40,106 nt of DNA from Burkholderiaceae bacterium. Its GTDB lineage: Bacteria > Pseudomonadota > Gammaproteobacteria > Burkholderiales > Burkholderiaceae. The first letter of the stretch is position 1. Every line of letters starts with the position of its first letter. Positions 15,836-24,477 of this stretch are shown here, one piece after another. Both the position numbers and the translations under genes were made by a program. The notes beneath the pieces were generated by a model. The model did not search any database. It had not been told where the DNA came from and was given only the letters and a program-made list of their open reading frames with translations. Where the stretch lies: the NCBI GenBank assembly GCA_009924985.1, contig RFQL01000006.1, forward strand, positions 1-40,106, written 5' to 3'.

Positions 15836-17217
15836 AACGGTAGTTTGGCATCGGGCTTCACAGCCAATAGGGCTCTCTTAAATTCCCCCTGGATTCTCTG
15901 AATTGCCTCTTCGGAATCTGCCTCAAAACGTAAGACCACAATCGGAGTGGTATTCGATGGTCTCGCTAGACCAAAGCCATCGGCATATTCCACTCGAACA
16001 CCATCAATCGTATTTATTGACTGAGAACTTGGGAATTGCGGATTGGCTTTTATCTTATCAAGTAGGATGAAGGCTTCACCTTCAGCGCAGGGTAGCTGTA
16101 GTTCAGGGGTACAAATTGCATTGGGTAATGCATTGAGAACTTGGCTGGGATTACTAACTTTACTAAGGATCTCCAGTAAACGAGCGCCGGTATAGAGCCC
16201 ATCATCAAAGCCAAACCATCGATCCTTAAAGAAGATGTGCCCACTCATTTCTCCTGCTAGTGGTGCGCCAGTCTCCTTGAGCTTAGCCTTCACTAGGGAG
16301 TGACCTGTTTTCCACATCAGCGCTTGACCGCCGTGCTGTTCGATCCAAGGAGCTAGATTACGAGTGCACTTAACGTCATAAATAATTTGCCCATTGGGGT
16401 GGCGGGTTAGAACATCTTTGGCAAACAACATCATTTGTCGATCTGGGAAGATCACTTGGCCATCTTTGGTCACCACACCTAAACGATCTGCATCCCCATC
16501 AAAGGCTAAGCCCAACTCATTGTCAGTGCTGGCGAGATTGCGGATCAGGTCTCGCAGATTCTCAAGATGGGCTGGATCAGGATGATGATTGGGGAAATTG
16601 CCATCAACTTCACAAAAAAGTTCTTGAACTTCACACCCTAGAGCTCTAAAAAGTTCTCCGGCAAAGGCGCCACCTACACCATTGCCACAATCAACGGCGA
16701 TTTTCATGGGTCGCGCTAACCGAATATCGCCAACAATGTATTTGAGGTATTGAGGAAAGATGTTGAACGTTGAGAGTTTCCCTACACCTTGACGAAAGTC
16801 TTCACGCTCAATTTGTTTACGTAAGTCTTGGATTTGATCGCCATAAATTGCCGACCCACCCAAAACCATTTTGAACCCGTTGTAGTTCGGGGGATTGTGA
16901 CTACCCGTAATCATGATTCCTGATTTGGGTTGGCTAGCACCCAAAGTTTGATTGGCAGCAAAGTAGACCATAGGGGTAGCTACCATCCCTAAATCAATCA
17001 CATTGATACCCGTTGAGAGAAGGCCCTTGCTGAGAGCTTCGATGAGTTGAGGGCCAGAGAGACGGCCGTCGCGACCAATCACTACCTCGGTCTCACTAAG
17101 GTCGCGCATTTGACTACCAAATGCTTGACCAATGGCGTAAGCAATTTCAGGATTTAGCGTTTCATTAATAATGCCGCGGATATCGTAGGCTTTAAAGATA
17201 GAGGCAGGAACATTCAT
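15832..17217 (-). CDS. manB: Phosphomannomutase / phosphoglucomutase
   Basis: A 461-aa alpha-D-phosphohexomutase that interconverts hexose 1- and 6-phosphates, feeding sugar nucleotides for LPS or exopolysaccharide. The four family regions are present: the phosphoserine loop GIMITGSHNPPNYNGFK, the Mg loop AFDGDADRLGVV, the sugar loop GEMSGHIFF, and the phosphate-binding RPSNTTPIVVLRFEA. Length and signatures fit the AlgC/ManB type with dual mannose and glucose specificity; a glucose-only enzyme is less likely. It starts 4 nt after the pgi stop on the same strand, so pgi and this gene form a fructose-6-P / glucose-6-P / glucose-1-P unit. Confidence 0.92.
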   Translation of the reverse strand: MNVPASIFKAYDIRGIINETLNPEIAYAIGQAFGSQMRDLSETEVVIGRDGRLSGPQLIEALSKGLLSTGINVIDLGMVATPMVYFAANQTLGASQPKSGIMITGSHNPPNYNGFKMVLGGSAIYGDQIQDLRKQIEREDFRQGVGKLSTFNIFPQYLKYIVGDIRLARPMKIAVDCGNGVGGAFAGELFRALGCEVQELFCEVDGNFPNHHPDPAHLENLRDLIRNLASTDNELGLAFDGDADRLGVVTKDGQVIFPDRQMMLFAKDVLTRHPNGQIIYDVKCTRNLAPWIEQHGGQALMWKTGHSLVKAKLKETGAPLAGEMSGHIFFKDRWFGFDDGLYTGARLLEILSKVSNPSQVLNALPNAICTPELQLPCAEGEAFILLDKIKANPQFPSSQSINTIDGVRVEYADGFGLARPSNTTPIVVLRFEADSEEAIQRIQGEFKRALLAVKPDAKLPF

Positions 17218-17221
17218 AGAC

Positions 17222-18730
17222 TTACTTTTTCAGAAAATCAATTCGGCTAGCGGTAACACCATCAAAGGCATCGCTATTAAATGGCGCATCATTTTTTAAT
17301 GCATCTTGAATGGGCCGTGCTAAAACTTTACCAAGTTCAACCCCAGGCTGGTCAAAGGAGTTAAGGTTCCAAAGCGCACCTAAGCAAAACGTACGATGTT
17401 CATAGAGGGCCAGCAGAGCTCCCAGGTGATAAGCATCTAACTTGGGCAGCATGATTAAATTACTGGGCCTTTTGCCGGCGTAACTCAAATTTGGATCCGT
17501 GGACTCTTTGCCATGGGCTAGCGCTTGGGCTTGAGCCAGACAGTTCGCTAATAGGGCGTTGTGATGCTCCTGAGCCTCAGGCAGAGTGCTCATTGCTGCT
17601 TTGACGGCAATGAAATCCACAGGAATGACCTCAGGTCCTTGATGAAGGAGTTGAAAGTAGGAATGTTGTGCGTTGGTACCAGCGCTGCCGAATACCGTTG
17701 GAGAGCTGACTTTTACAAAATTACCTTGTCGATCAACACTCTTACCATTACTTTCCATGTCTAACTGTTGCAGCCAGAATGGAAAAAGTTCTAAGGCGTG
17801 CGCATAAGGGACTACAGCATAGGCTTTGGAGTGGTGTTTGTGTTGTTGATAAAAAAGAGCAAGGGCTAGTAAGCAGGGTAGATTTTGATGAATAGCTGCA
17901 CTAGCAAAGTGCTGATCCATGGCGTTGGCGCCAGATAAAAGTTGTTTGAAGGTATCAAAGCCATATTGCAAGGCAATCGGCAGCCCAACCGCAGACCATA
18001 CTGAAAAGCGACCACCCACCCAATCCCAAAATGGAAAAATATTCTCCTTTTGAATGCCAAATGATTCTGCTGCCTTGGTATTGCTGGTAATTGCAAATAA
18101 GGAGTTCTGAATTTGGGACGAGGTAAGATTTTTGGCTTTAAACCAGTTGATGATGGTCTTTGCATTCAGCATGGTTTCTGCGGTGCTAAAGGATTTAGAC
18201 ACAATCAATACCTTGGTACTATTCGCTTGAGCACGTTCCAAAATATGGCTTAGTTCAGCACTATCGATATTGGCAGAAAAATGAACCCGCATACTCCGAT
18301 TTGTTTTGTTCGTGGAGTGAGCCAAGGCCTGAACAGCAAGGCGCGGACCAAAATCAGAACCACCAATCCCAATATGAATTAAATCGGTCACGCCGACCCA
18401 TTTATTACATAGACCATCAATACGTTGCCACACATCAGCGATTGCTGGCATGACATCCTGTCCGAGATGAGGTACTGGACTTTTATCGAGATTACGAAGG
18501 GCGGTATGTAAAGCAGGACGATGTTCAGATGTATTGACGAGGCCTCCCGTTAATAAATCCTTAATTTGTTCTTGAAGACCAATTTGATCCGCTTTTGCAA
18601 ATAAGCGACCCCATTCTTTTTGATCGATTCCTTGATAGGCAAGATCAAGGGTCAAGCCCGCTGCGCGCAATGAACCAAAAACAGCGTTGCAGGGGTTGAG
18701 ATGATCGCCAAGACCGGACTGAGTAGACAT
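17222..18730 (-). CDS. pgi: Glucose-6-phosphate isomerase
   Basis: Interconverts glucose-6-P and fructose-6-P in the cytoplasm. 502 aa, somewhat shorter than E. coli Pgi (549). Both family signatures are visible: WDWVGGRFSVWSAVGLPIAL and, near the C-terminus, GALWNLNSFDQPGVELGK. Active-site regions IHIGIGGSDFGPR, VSKSFSTAETM (phosphate loop) and MESNGKSV (catalytic Glu) are intact. The start is ATG at 18730. It is divergent from the FAD oxidoreductase at 18814. Confidence 0.96.
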   Translation of the reverse strand: MSTQSGLGDHLNPCNAVFGSLRAAGLTLDLAYQGIDQKEWGRLFAKADQIGLQEQIKDLLTGGLVNTSEHRPALHTALRNLDKSPVPHLGQDVMPAIADVWQRIDGLCNKWVGVTDLIHIGIGGSDFGPRLAVQALAHSTNKTNRSMRVHFSANIDSAELSHILERAQANSTKVLIVSKSFSTAETMLNAKTIINWFKAKNLTSSQIQNSLFAITSNTKAAESFGIQKENIFPFWDWVGGRFSVWSAVGLPIALQYGFDTFKQLLSGANAMDQHFASAAIHQNLPCLLALALFYQQHKHHSKAYAVVPYAHALELFPFWLQQLDMESNGKSVDRQGNFVKVSSPTVFGSAGTNAQHSYFQLLHQGPEVIPVDFIAVKAAMSTLPEAQEHHNALLANCLAQAQALAHGKESTDPNLSYAGKRPSNLIMLPKLDAYHLGALLALYEHRTFCLGALWNLNSFDQPGVELGKVLARPIQDALKNDAPFNSDAFDGVTASRIDFLKK

Positions 18731-18813
18731 GACTCGATTTTATCAACAAGCCCCTTAAAAGCCTATTTAAGTCTGAAGTGTTACGATTTTGGCTTAATAA
18801 ACAACATATCAAT

Positions 18814-19929
18814 ATGGAACGATTAGATTGTGTCGTGGTTGGAGCAGGTGTTGTTGGCTTAGCAATCGCCCGAGAGATGGCGTTGCAGGGTCATGAGACC
18901 ATTATCTTGGAGCGTGAGGCATCATTTGGAACCATTAGTAGCGCTAGAAATAGCGAGGTCATCCATGCGGGCATTTACTACCCAAAAGACTCTCTGAAGG
19001 CCAAATTCTGTGTAGAGGGTAATCGCCTTTTATATGAGTATTGCCGCGACCATCAGGTAGGCACCCAACGCTACGGCAAATTAATTGTTGCCAGTGACCA
19101 AAAGCAGATCGATGCCTTAGAGGGCCTTTTCTATAAGGCGCAACTCAATGAGGCTCGGGAGATCAGCATCATTTCTGGCACAGAGGCAAAAACTTTGGAG
19201 CCCGATCTTAGGGTTGAGGCAGCCATTCTTTCTAAGACGTCTGGCATTGTTGATAGTCATGCATATATGCTTTCGCTTCTGGGTGGATTTGAGGATGCAG
19301 GCGGCATGGTTGCTTATTTATCACCCCTGATTCGGGCGACTGTTATTGCGGGTGGATTTGAACTGGAAGTAGGAGGTGCAGATGCAATGCGCCTACAAAC
19401 AAAATATCTAATTAATTGTGCTGGAATGAGCGCTCCTGACATTGCTAAAAAGATTGGGGGCTTGCCTCCAGAAACAATTCCACAAGCCTATTTTGCGAAA
19501 GGCAATTACTTTTCACTCTCTGGTCGATCTCCATTTCAGCATTTGATCTACCCAATCCCGGAGTCTGGAGGTTTGGGAGTGCACTTAACCCTCGATATGG
19601 CAGGCCAAGCAAAGTTTGGCCCTGATGTGGAGTGGTTAGAGATCGAGTCGGAAGAGCAAATTAATTACGCCGTTGATCCCAAGCGAGGCGAGCGCTTTTG
19701 TGATGCTATCCGTAAGTATTGGCCGAACTTAAAAGATGGCGCACTGCAAGCCGATTATTCAGGGGTGAGGGCTAAGATTGTGTCGAAGGACCAAGCCGCT
19801 GGGGATTTTAGGATTGATGGTCCAGAGGAGCATCAAATCGAAGGCCTCTATAATCTCTATGGCTTTGAATCACCCGCATTAACTTCAAGCCTTGCGATTG
19901 CGCAGCATTTAAGAAAGACAATGGTTTAG
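18814..19929 (+). CDS. lhgO: FAD-dependent oxidoreductase, L-2-hydroxyglutarate oxidase-like
   Basis: A DAO-family flavoprotein of 371 aa from the chosen start. The GxGxxG fold CVVVGAGVVGLAIARE is at residues 5-20, followed by ILERE. SARNSEVIHAGIYYP matches the LhgO/L2HGDH subgroup, which oxidises L-2-hydroxyglutarate to 2-oxoglutarate. The C-terminal GVRAKI and GFESPALTSSLAIA also fit. I prefer ATG 18814 (MERLDCVVV), the usual N-terminus of the group, over an in-frame GTG at 18778 that adds 12 residues; neither has a clear ribosome site. Other 2-hydroxyacid or amine substrates remain possible. It is monocistronic between pgi (divergent) and tRNA-Ser. Confidence 0.85.
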   Translation: MERLDCVVVGAGVVGLAIAREMALQGHETIILEREASFGTISSARNSEVIHAGIYYPKDSLKAKFCVEGNRLLYEYCRDHQVGTQRYGKLIVASDQKQIDALEGLFYKAQLNEAREISIISGTEAKTLEPDLRVEAAILSKTSGIVDSHAYMLSLLGGFEDAGGMVAYLSPLIRATVIAGGFELEVGGADAMRLQTKYLINCAGMSAPDIAKKIGGLPPETIPQAYFAKGNYFSLSGRSPFQHLIYPIPESGGLGVHLTLDMAGQAKFGPDVEWLEIESEEQINYAVDPKRGERFCDAIRKYWPNLKDGALQADYSGVRAKIVSKDQAAGDFRIDGPEEHQIEGLYNLYGFESPALTSSLAIAQHLRKTMV

Positions 19930-19970
19930 TTGGAAATTTCAAAGCAGAAAGCCTAATTCCGTAACTTCCT

Positions 19971-19976
19971 TATAAT
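19971..19976 (+). promoter_or_regulatory. -10 box of tRNA-Ser
   Basis: A perfect TATAAT lies 12 nt before the first base of tRNA-Ser, placing transcription start about 6 nt upstream of the mature 5' end. The expected -35 position has no good TTGACA match. Confidence 0.5.
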
Positions 19977-19988
19977 CTGACCTTTAAT

Positions 19989-20078
19989 GGAAGCGTGGCA
20001 GAGTGGTTGAATGCACCAGTCTTGAAAACTGGCGAGGATGAAAGTCCTCCGTGAGTTCGAATCTCACCGCTTCCGCCA
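19989..20078 (+). tRNA. tRNA-Ser (anticodon TGA), CCA encoded
   Basis: 90 nt including CCA. Acceptor stem GGAAGCG pairs with CGCTTCC, then discriminator G and CCA. The anticodon stem CCAGT/ACTGG encloses loop CTTGAAA, with TGA at 20023-20025. A long variable arm (GAGGATGAAAGTCCTC region) confirms a class II tRNA. T-arm GTGAG-TTCGAAT-CTCAC is intact. Its 3' end is 6 nt from the stop of convergent hemW. Confidence 0.97.
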
Positions 20079-20084
20079 TCTCTC

Positions 20085-21254
20085 TTATTCGTTCAAGAAT
20101 AGTTCCTGCAGATCATTCAGATAGCGCATACCCAGTGGCGTTGCCTTGAGTCGAGTTGGATCTTCGTCCAATAAGCCCTTCCGGATTGCCTCATCAATCG
20201 CTTTGGAGATTCGATGCAAAGGTAAACCGGTGCGTTCTGTAAATTGATGGGTTAGTACGCCATTGATTAATCGCAAACCGTTGAGCATGAACTCAAAGCT
20301 TAGATCACTGAGGGCAATGATGCGATTTTCAATGCATGCAGCATTATCTCTAGCCATCTTGTCCATATAAGTCTCTGGATGGCGCTCACGTACTTGCCGA
20401 GTAATCTTATTTGGATAAGAAATCTTCCCGTGGGCACCTGCGCCGATGCCAATATAGTCTCCAAATTCCCAGTAATTAAGATTGTGTTTGCATACCTGAC
20501 GATCTTGGCAATAGGCGGATACCTCATAGCGTTGATAGCCACTGTCTTGGAGGATGGAGAGCGCAGTATCAAATATTGCGTCACTATCATCCTCACTTGG
20601 TAGTGTAGGGGGATGACTTGCAAAGTACGTATTGGGCTCCATCGTGAGGTGATACAGGGATAGGTGCTTGGTATTAAACGATAAGGCTCGCAATAAATCT
20701 GCTTTAGCCTCATCCATAGTCTGCTCTGGTAAGGCGTACATTAAGTCGAGATTGATGCTTGCAAAATAGTCTTGGGCAATCTCAATGGCAGCCTGAGCTT
20801 CTGAAGAGTTATGGATTCGGCCTAAGGCTTTGAGGTGACGATCATTAAAACTCTGAATCCCTAGCGATACTCGATTAATACCGATCTGAGCAAACTCTCT
20901 GAACTTAGCGGCCTCCACTGATCCGGGATTAGCTTCTAAGGTAATCTCAGCATGCGGCTCTAAGGGAAGCAGTGCGCGAACATGAGAAAGGAGTTGATCT
21001 AGCCCCGATGGTGATAAGAGGCTGGGGGTACCACCACCAATAAAGATGGTATGAACGCACCGACCCCAAACATTGGGAAGCTCTGTTTGCAGATCAGCAA
21101 TGAGCGCTTGTATATAACGCTGCTCATCAAAGCCGCCATCCTTTACTTGATGGGAGTTAAAGTCGCAATAGGGGCATTTGCGCTCACACCAAGGAAAATG
21201 AATATAGAGCGAGAGCGGGGGTAAAGCCTTGAGTTGAATAGCAGAGTCAAGCAT
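20085..21254 (-). CDS. hemW: Radical SAM heme chaperone HemW
   Basis: A 389-aa radical SAM protein of the HemN-like group, formerly annotated as oxygen-independent coproporphyrinogen oxidase; HemW proteins are regarded as heme-transfer chaperones. The cluster motif is CERKCPYC in YIHFPWCERKCPYCDFNSH (near residue 25), followed by IFIGGGTPSLL, EANPGSVE and RVSLGIQSF. The C-terminal HemW domain shows NYWEFGDYIGIGAGAHGKI and LNGLRL. It overlaps the rdgB stop by 8 nt, completing rph-rdgB-hemW. Confidence 0.94.
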   Translation of the reverse strand: MLDSAIQLKALPPLSLYIHFPWCERKCPYCDFNSHQVKDGGFDEQRYIQALIADLQTELPNVWGRCVHTIFIGGGTPSLLSPSGLDQLLSHVRALLPLEPHAEITLEANPGSVEAAKFREFAQIGINRVSLGIQSFNDRHLKALGRIHNSSEAQAAIEIAQDYFASINLDLMYALPEQTMDEAKADLLRALSFNTKHLSLYHLTMEPNTYFASHPPTLPSEDDSDAIFDTALSILQDSGYQRYEVSAYCQDRQVCKHNLNYWEFGDYIGIGAGAHGKISYPNKITRQVRERHPETYMDKMARDNAACIENRIIALSDLSFEFMLNGLRLINGVLTHQFTERTGLPLHRISKAIDEAIRKGLLDEDPTRLKATPLGMRYLNDLQELFLNE

Positions 21255-21858
21255 TGCTAGTGAAAAAAGATGAATGGCGCAATTGATTCATGAGCTCTCT
21301 CAAGGCTTGACCACGATGACTAATTTGATTCTTATGCTCGGGGCTAAGTTCTGCAGCCGTCTTATTGAGCTCTGGGAGAAAAAAATAAGGGTCATAACCA
21401 AATCCATTAATACCCCGAGGTGCATCGATGATTTCACCATCCCAACGTGTTTCCACAATAAGAGGCTTGGCATCAGTAGCATTTCGGACTAACACCAGGG
21501 CGCAGACATAATGGGCGCGTCGGTCTTTCTGATCGCGTAGGGCAGTAATAAGTTTTTGATTATTGTCGGCATCAGAACAGTGCGTGCCAGCAAAACGAGC
21601 CGAGCGCACCCCCGGTGCTCCAGCAAGAGCATCCACACAAATCCCAGAGTCATCGGCGAGAGCGGGAAGAGAGCTGAGTTGACTAGCATGCCTAGCCTTG
21701 GCTAAGGCATTGTCAACAAAAGAGTCAAAAGGTTCATCTGCGGCTGGGATCTTGAGCACCCCTTGAGCAATTACATCGATGTAAAAGGGTTGAAGTAGCT
21801 CAGCAAACTCTCGCAATTTGCCAGCATTATTAGATGCCAATATGAGGCGCTGCTTCAT
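21247..21858 (-). CDS. rdgB: dITP/XTP pyrophosphatase
   Basis: House-cleaning nucleotidase that hydrolyses dITP, ITP and XTP to the monophosphates. 203 aa. The substrate loop LASNNAGKLREF is at residues 6-17. The metal-site ADDSGICVDAL, APGVRSARFAG and GFGYDPYFFLPE motifs are intact, as is the C-terminal SHRGQALREL. It lies 1 nt after rph and overlaps hemW by 8 nt. Confidence 0.96.
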   Translation of the reverse strand: MKQRLILASNNAGKLREFAELLQPFYIDVIAQGVLKIPAADEPFDSFVDNALAKARHASQLSSLPALADDSGICVDALAGAPGVRSARFAGTHCSDADNNQKLITALRDQKDRRAHYVCALVLVRNATDAKPLIVETRWDGEIIDAPRGINGFGYDPYFFLPELNKTAAELSPEHKNQISHRGQALRELMNQLRHSSFFTSNA

Positions 21859-21859
21859 C

Positions 21860-22591
21860 TCAGGAGAGCGCTTTTCTTTGCAGTGAGCTCAACTCCTCGA
21901 TACCGGCTTCCGCCAAATTAAGCAGTGCCTCTAGTTCGGCGCGGGAGAATGGAGCTCCTTCTGCAGTTCCTTGTACTTCAATCATGCCGCCCTTACCAGT
22001 CATCACGATATTCATATCGGTATCGCAGGCAGAGTCCTCTGCATAATCCAGATCCAACACAGGAACGCCTTGATAAATACCAACGGAGATGGCTGCAACG
22101 CTATCTAAAATTGGATCGCTGGATATCATTTTGTTTTTGAGTAAGAGGCTGACCGCATCGCGGGCCGCAACATAAGCCCCCGTAATGGCAGCTGTTCTTG
22201 TGCCACCATCCGCTTGCAAGACATCGCAGTCTAGGTGGATGGTGCGTTCACCCAAGACCTTCAGATCAAAGACGCTGCGCATCGCACGGCCGATTAAACG
22301 CTGGATTTCTTGGGTACGGCCACTTTGTTTACCTCTGGCTGCCTCACGATCCGAACGGGTATGGGTAGAGCGGGGTAGCATGCCGTACTCCGCGGTAACC
22401 CAGCCCTCACCAGAGCCTTTTTGATGGGGCGGCACTTTTTCTAGGATGCTGGCAGTGCATAAGACCTTAGTATCCCCAAACTCAATCAGGACAGAGCCTT
22501 CAGCGTGTTTTGTGAAGGATCGAGTAATAGTAACGGGCCGAAGCTCACTGGCCTTGCGTTGACTAGGGCGTTGGTAGGGTTGATTCATGGG
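21860..22591 (-). CDS. rph: Ribonuclease PH
   Basis: A phosphorolytic 3'-exoribonuclease that trims tRNA precursors and nibbles rRNA. 243 aa from ATG 22591. Family elements: [83 protein letters not shown] and [15 protein letters not shown] (catalytic Asp region). AAAGG lies 9 nt before ATG 22591, so I prefer it to the TTG at 22606 that adds five residues and includes the AGG itself. It is divergent from yicC with only 29 bp between start codons. Confidence 0.95.
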   Translation of the reverse strand, partial: PMNQPYQRPSQRKASELRPVTITRSFTKHAEGSVLIEFGDTKVLCTASILEKVPPHQKGSGEGWVTAEYGMLPRSTHTRSDREAARGKQSGRTQEIQRLIGRAMRSVFDLKVLGERTIHLDCDVLQADGGTRTAAITGAYVAARDAVSLLLKNKMISSDPILDSVAAISVGIYQGVPVLDLDYAEDSACDTDMNIVMTGKGGMIEVQGTAEGAPFSRAELEALLNLAEAGIEELSSLQRKALS

Positions 22592-22608
22592 AAGATACCT
22601 TTGCAATT

Positions 22609-22614
22609 TACAAT
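22609..22614 (+). promoter_or_regulatory. Possible -10 box giving a leaderless yicC mRNA
   Basis: TACAAT ends 6 nt before the yicC ATG at 22621, so transcription would start at or next to that A. No Shine-Dalgarno sequence lies between. The -35 position is poor, so this is only a candidate. Confidence 0.3.
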
Positions 22615-22620
22615 ACCTAC

Positions 22621-23547
22621 ATGATATCGAGCATGACAGGTTATGGAAGTGCCTCCCGCCAAATTGAGTTGGGCTCTGGGAGCTTTGCTAATTTACAGGT
22701 AGAAATCAGGGCGGTGAACAGCCGTTTTCTGGATCTGAGCTTTCGGATGCCTGACGAGTGCCGCAGTGCTGAAATAGGTATTCGAGATCTCTTAAGCAAA
22801 TCCCTCAAGCGGGGAAAGATCGAGGTACGAGCTGCTTGGCGCATAGCGCACTCTGATTCAGTTTCTGTAAAAACGACCATTGGTCTTAATCAAGCCACCT
22901 TAAGCGCTCTTCAAGAACTTCAACAAGGGATCCAAAAACAATTTCCGAATGCAGGTGAACTGCGTATGGCAGACATCTTGCGTTGGCCGGGGGTTGTTGC
23001 AGAATCAGAAACCACAGAAGATCAATGGCAGTTTGCGAGTATTGAAGCCAGTCAGGAAGCCCTAAAACAATTACTGAGAGCACGTCAAGTGGAAGGCAAG
23101 GCCCTTGCTCTAGTACTGGGTAATATTTTGACCTCGATGGAAGCTATCGTGACTCGGATAGAACCCCAGATGCCAGAGATCGTGCACCAATACCAAACTA
23201 AATTGGTAGTCCGACTTGAGGAGGCCTTGGGTTCCTATTCCAAATCAGCCCAACTTCCAATCAACGCGGAGTTGATGGAAAGAATTCGGCAAGAGGTTGT
23301 TCTTTATGCCGTTCGGATTGATGTGGCTGAAGAGCTAGCACGCCTGCAGACCCATTTTCAAACTGCTTATTCTGCCCTAAAAGAGGGTGGGCCCGTGGGT
23401 AAGCGTTTAGATTTCTTGGTTCAAGAGCTCAACCGCGAGGCTAATACTTTAGGATCTAAATCAGTTAATCCGAACTTTACCAACGCCGCACTCGAACTCA
23501 AATTATTGATTGAGCAAATGCGCGAGCAGGTACAAAATCTCGAGTAA
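22621..23547 (+). CDS. yicC: YicC family endoribonuclease
   Basis: A 308-aa member of the YicC family, which has been described as endoribonucleolytic in enterobacteria. The N-terminus [11 protein letters not shown] matches the strongly conserved start of the family. [29 protein letters not shown] and the C-terminal [27 protein letters not shown] are also characteristic. It sits upstream of gmk with a 12-nt gap, a common bacterial pairing. There is no ribosome site before the ATG, while a TACAAT lies 6 nt upstream; see the leaderless finding. Confidence 0.93.
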   Translation: MISSMTGYGSASRQIELGSGSFANLQVEIRAVNSRFLDLSFRMPDECRSAEIGIRDLLSKSLKRGKIEVRAAWRIAHSDSVSVKTTIGLNQATLSALQELQQGIQKQFPNAGELRMADILRWPGVVAESETTEDQWQFASIEASQEALKQLLRARQVEGKALALVLGNILTSMEAIVTRIEPQMPEIVHQYQTKLVVRLEEALGSYSKSAQLPINAELMERIRQEVVLYAVRIDVAEELARLQTHFQTAYSALKEGGPVGKRLDFLVQELNREANTLGSKSVNPNFTNAALELKLLIEQMREQVQNLE

Positions 23548-23559
23548 GGCTAATTACTG

Positions 23560-24192
23560 ATGAACACAAGCTCACAATCGTATAAGGGAAGTATGTTGAT
23601 GGTTGTGGCACCCTCGGGTGCCGGTAAATCATCGCTGGTAAACGCATTATTAGAATCAGACCATAGCCTACAACTTTCTTTATCGTGCACCACCCGAGAC
23701 CCGCGTGCTGGGGAGTTGGATGGTCGAGACTATGCATTCATCTCCAAAGAACAGTTTTTAACCAAAAGAGACTCCGGTGATTTCATGGAATGGGCTGAGG
23801 TGCATGGTAATTTATATGGCACGTCGCGTTCCTGGATCGAGAGCCAAATGCAAAAAGGCAGTGATGTCATTTTGGAAATTGATTGGCAAGGCGCACAACA
23901 AATTCGTCAATACATACCGCAAGTGATCTGGATTTTTATCTTTCCACCCTCGATTGAGGCCTTAGAACAGCGCCTGCATAAACGCGGACAAGATGATGAG
24001 CAAACGATTGCCAAGCGGGTAGCTGCGGCTCATATAGAGCTTCAGCATGCTCACCAAGCCGACTTTATTGTGATTAACGAGATCTTTGCCGACGCATTGC
24101 GAGATTTACAGGCAATTGTGGCAGCTAGTCGCTTGCGTACTAGTCCTATGATGGCTCGCTATCCTGCACTCGTTAAGCGTCTTGGGGCGTGA
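23560..24192 (+). CDS. gmk: Guanylate kinase
   Basis: Phosphorylates GMP to GDP, on the route to GTP and (p)ppGpp substrates. 210 aa. The P-loop APSGAGKSSLVNALL is at about residues 14-28. The GMP-binding SCTTRDPRAGELDGRDYAFI and the FMEWAEVHGNLYGTSRSWIE segment follow, then EIDWQGAQQIR and IFPPSIEALEQRL. It is 12 nt from yicC and 65 nt from rpoZ; gmk-rpoZ-spoT is the same order as in E. coli. Confidence 0.96.
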   Translation: MNTSSQSYKGSMLMVVAPSGAGKSSLVNALLESDHSLQLSLSCTTRDPRAGELDGRDYAFISKEQFLTKRDSGDFMEWAEVHGNLYGTSRSWIESQMQKGSDVILEIDWQGAQQIRQYIPQVIWIFIFPPSIEALEQRLHKRGQDDEQTIAKRVAAAHIELQHAHQADFIVINEIFADALRDLQAIVAASRLRTSPMMARYPALVKRLGA

Positions 24193-24257
24193 TTCTAGCT
24201 AATCAGTTATCCTATAGGCATTGGAGATTCTCCTAATCCTTAATAAGTGAGTTCCGT

Positions 24258-24461
24258 ATGGCACGTATTACCGTAGAAGATTGTTTAAAAACCGTCCCCA
24301 ATCGTTTTGAGTTGGTCTTGGCCGCAACCTACCGTGCGCGTCAGCTGGTTCAGGGTCATGCAGCCCGCGTGGATGCTAAAGATAAGGCAACCGTTGTTGC
24401 TTTGCGTGAGATTGCTGCTGGCGTAACCGATCGGGATATGTTGACCAAAGTACCTCTTTAA
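24258..24461 (+). CDS. rpoZ: RNA polymerase omega subunit
   Basis: A 67-aa core RNA polymerase subunit that aids assembly of beta-prime and, in proteobacteria, forms part of a ppGpp-binding site. [30 protein letters not shown] is the canonical N-terminus, and [13 protein letters not shown] closes the conserved part. It is followed 16 nt later by the (p)ppGpp synthetase/hydrolase gene, tying the alarmone target to its maker. Confidence 0.97.
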   Translation: MARITVEDCLKTVPNRFELVLAATYRARQLVQGHAARVDAKDKATVVALREIAAGVTDRDMLTKVPL

Positions 24462-24477
24462 AATTGGAGGTCCCGCT

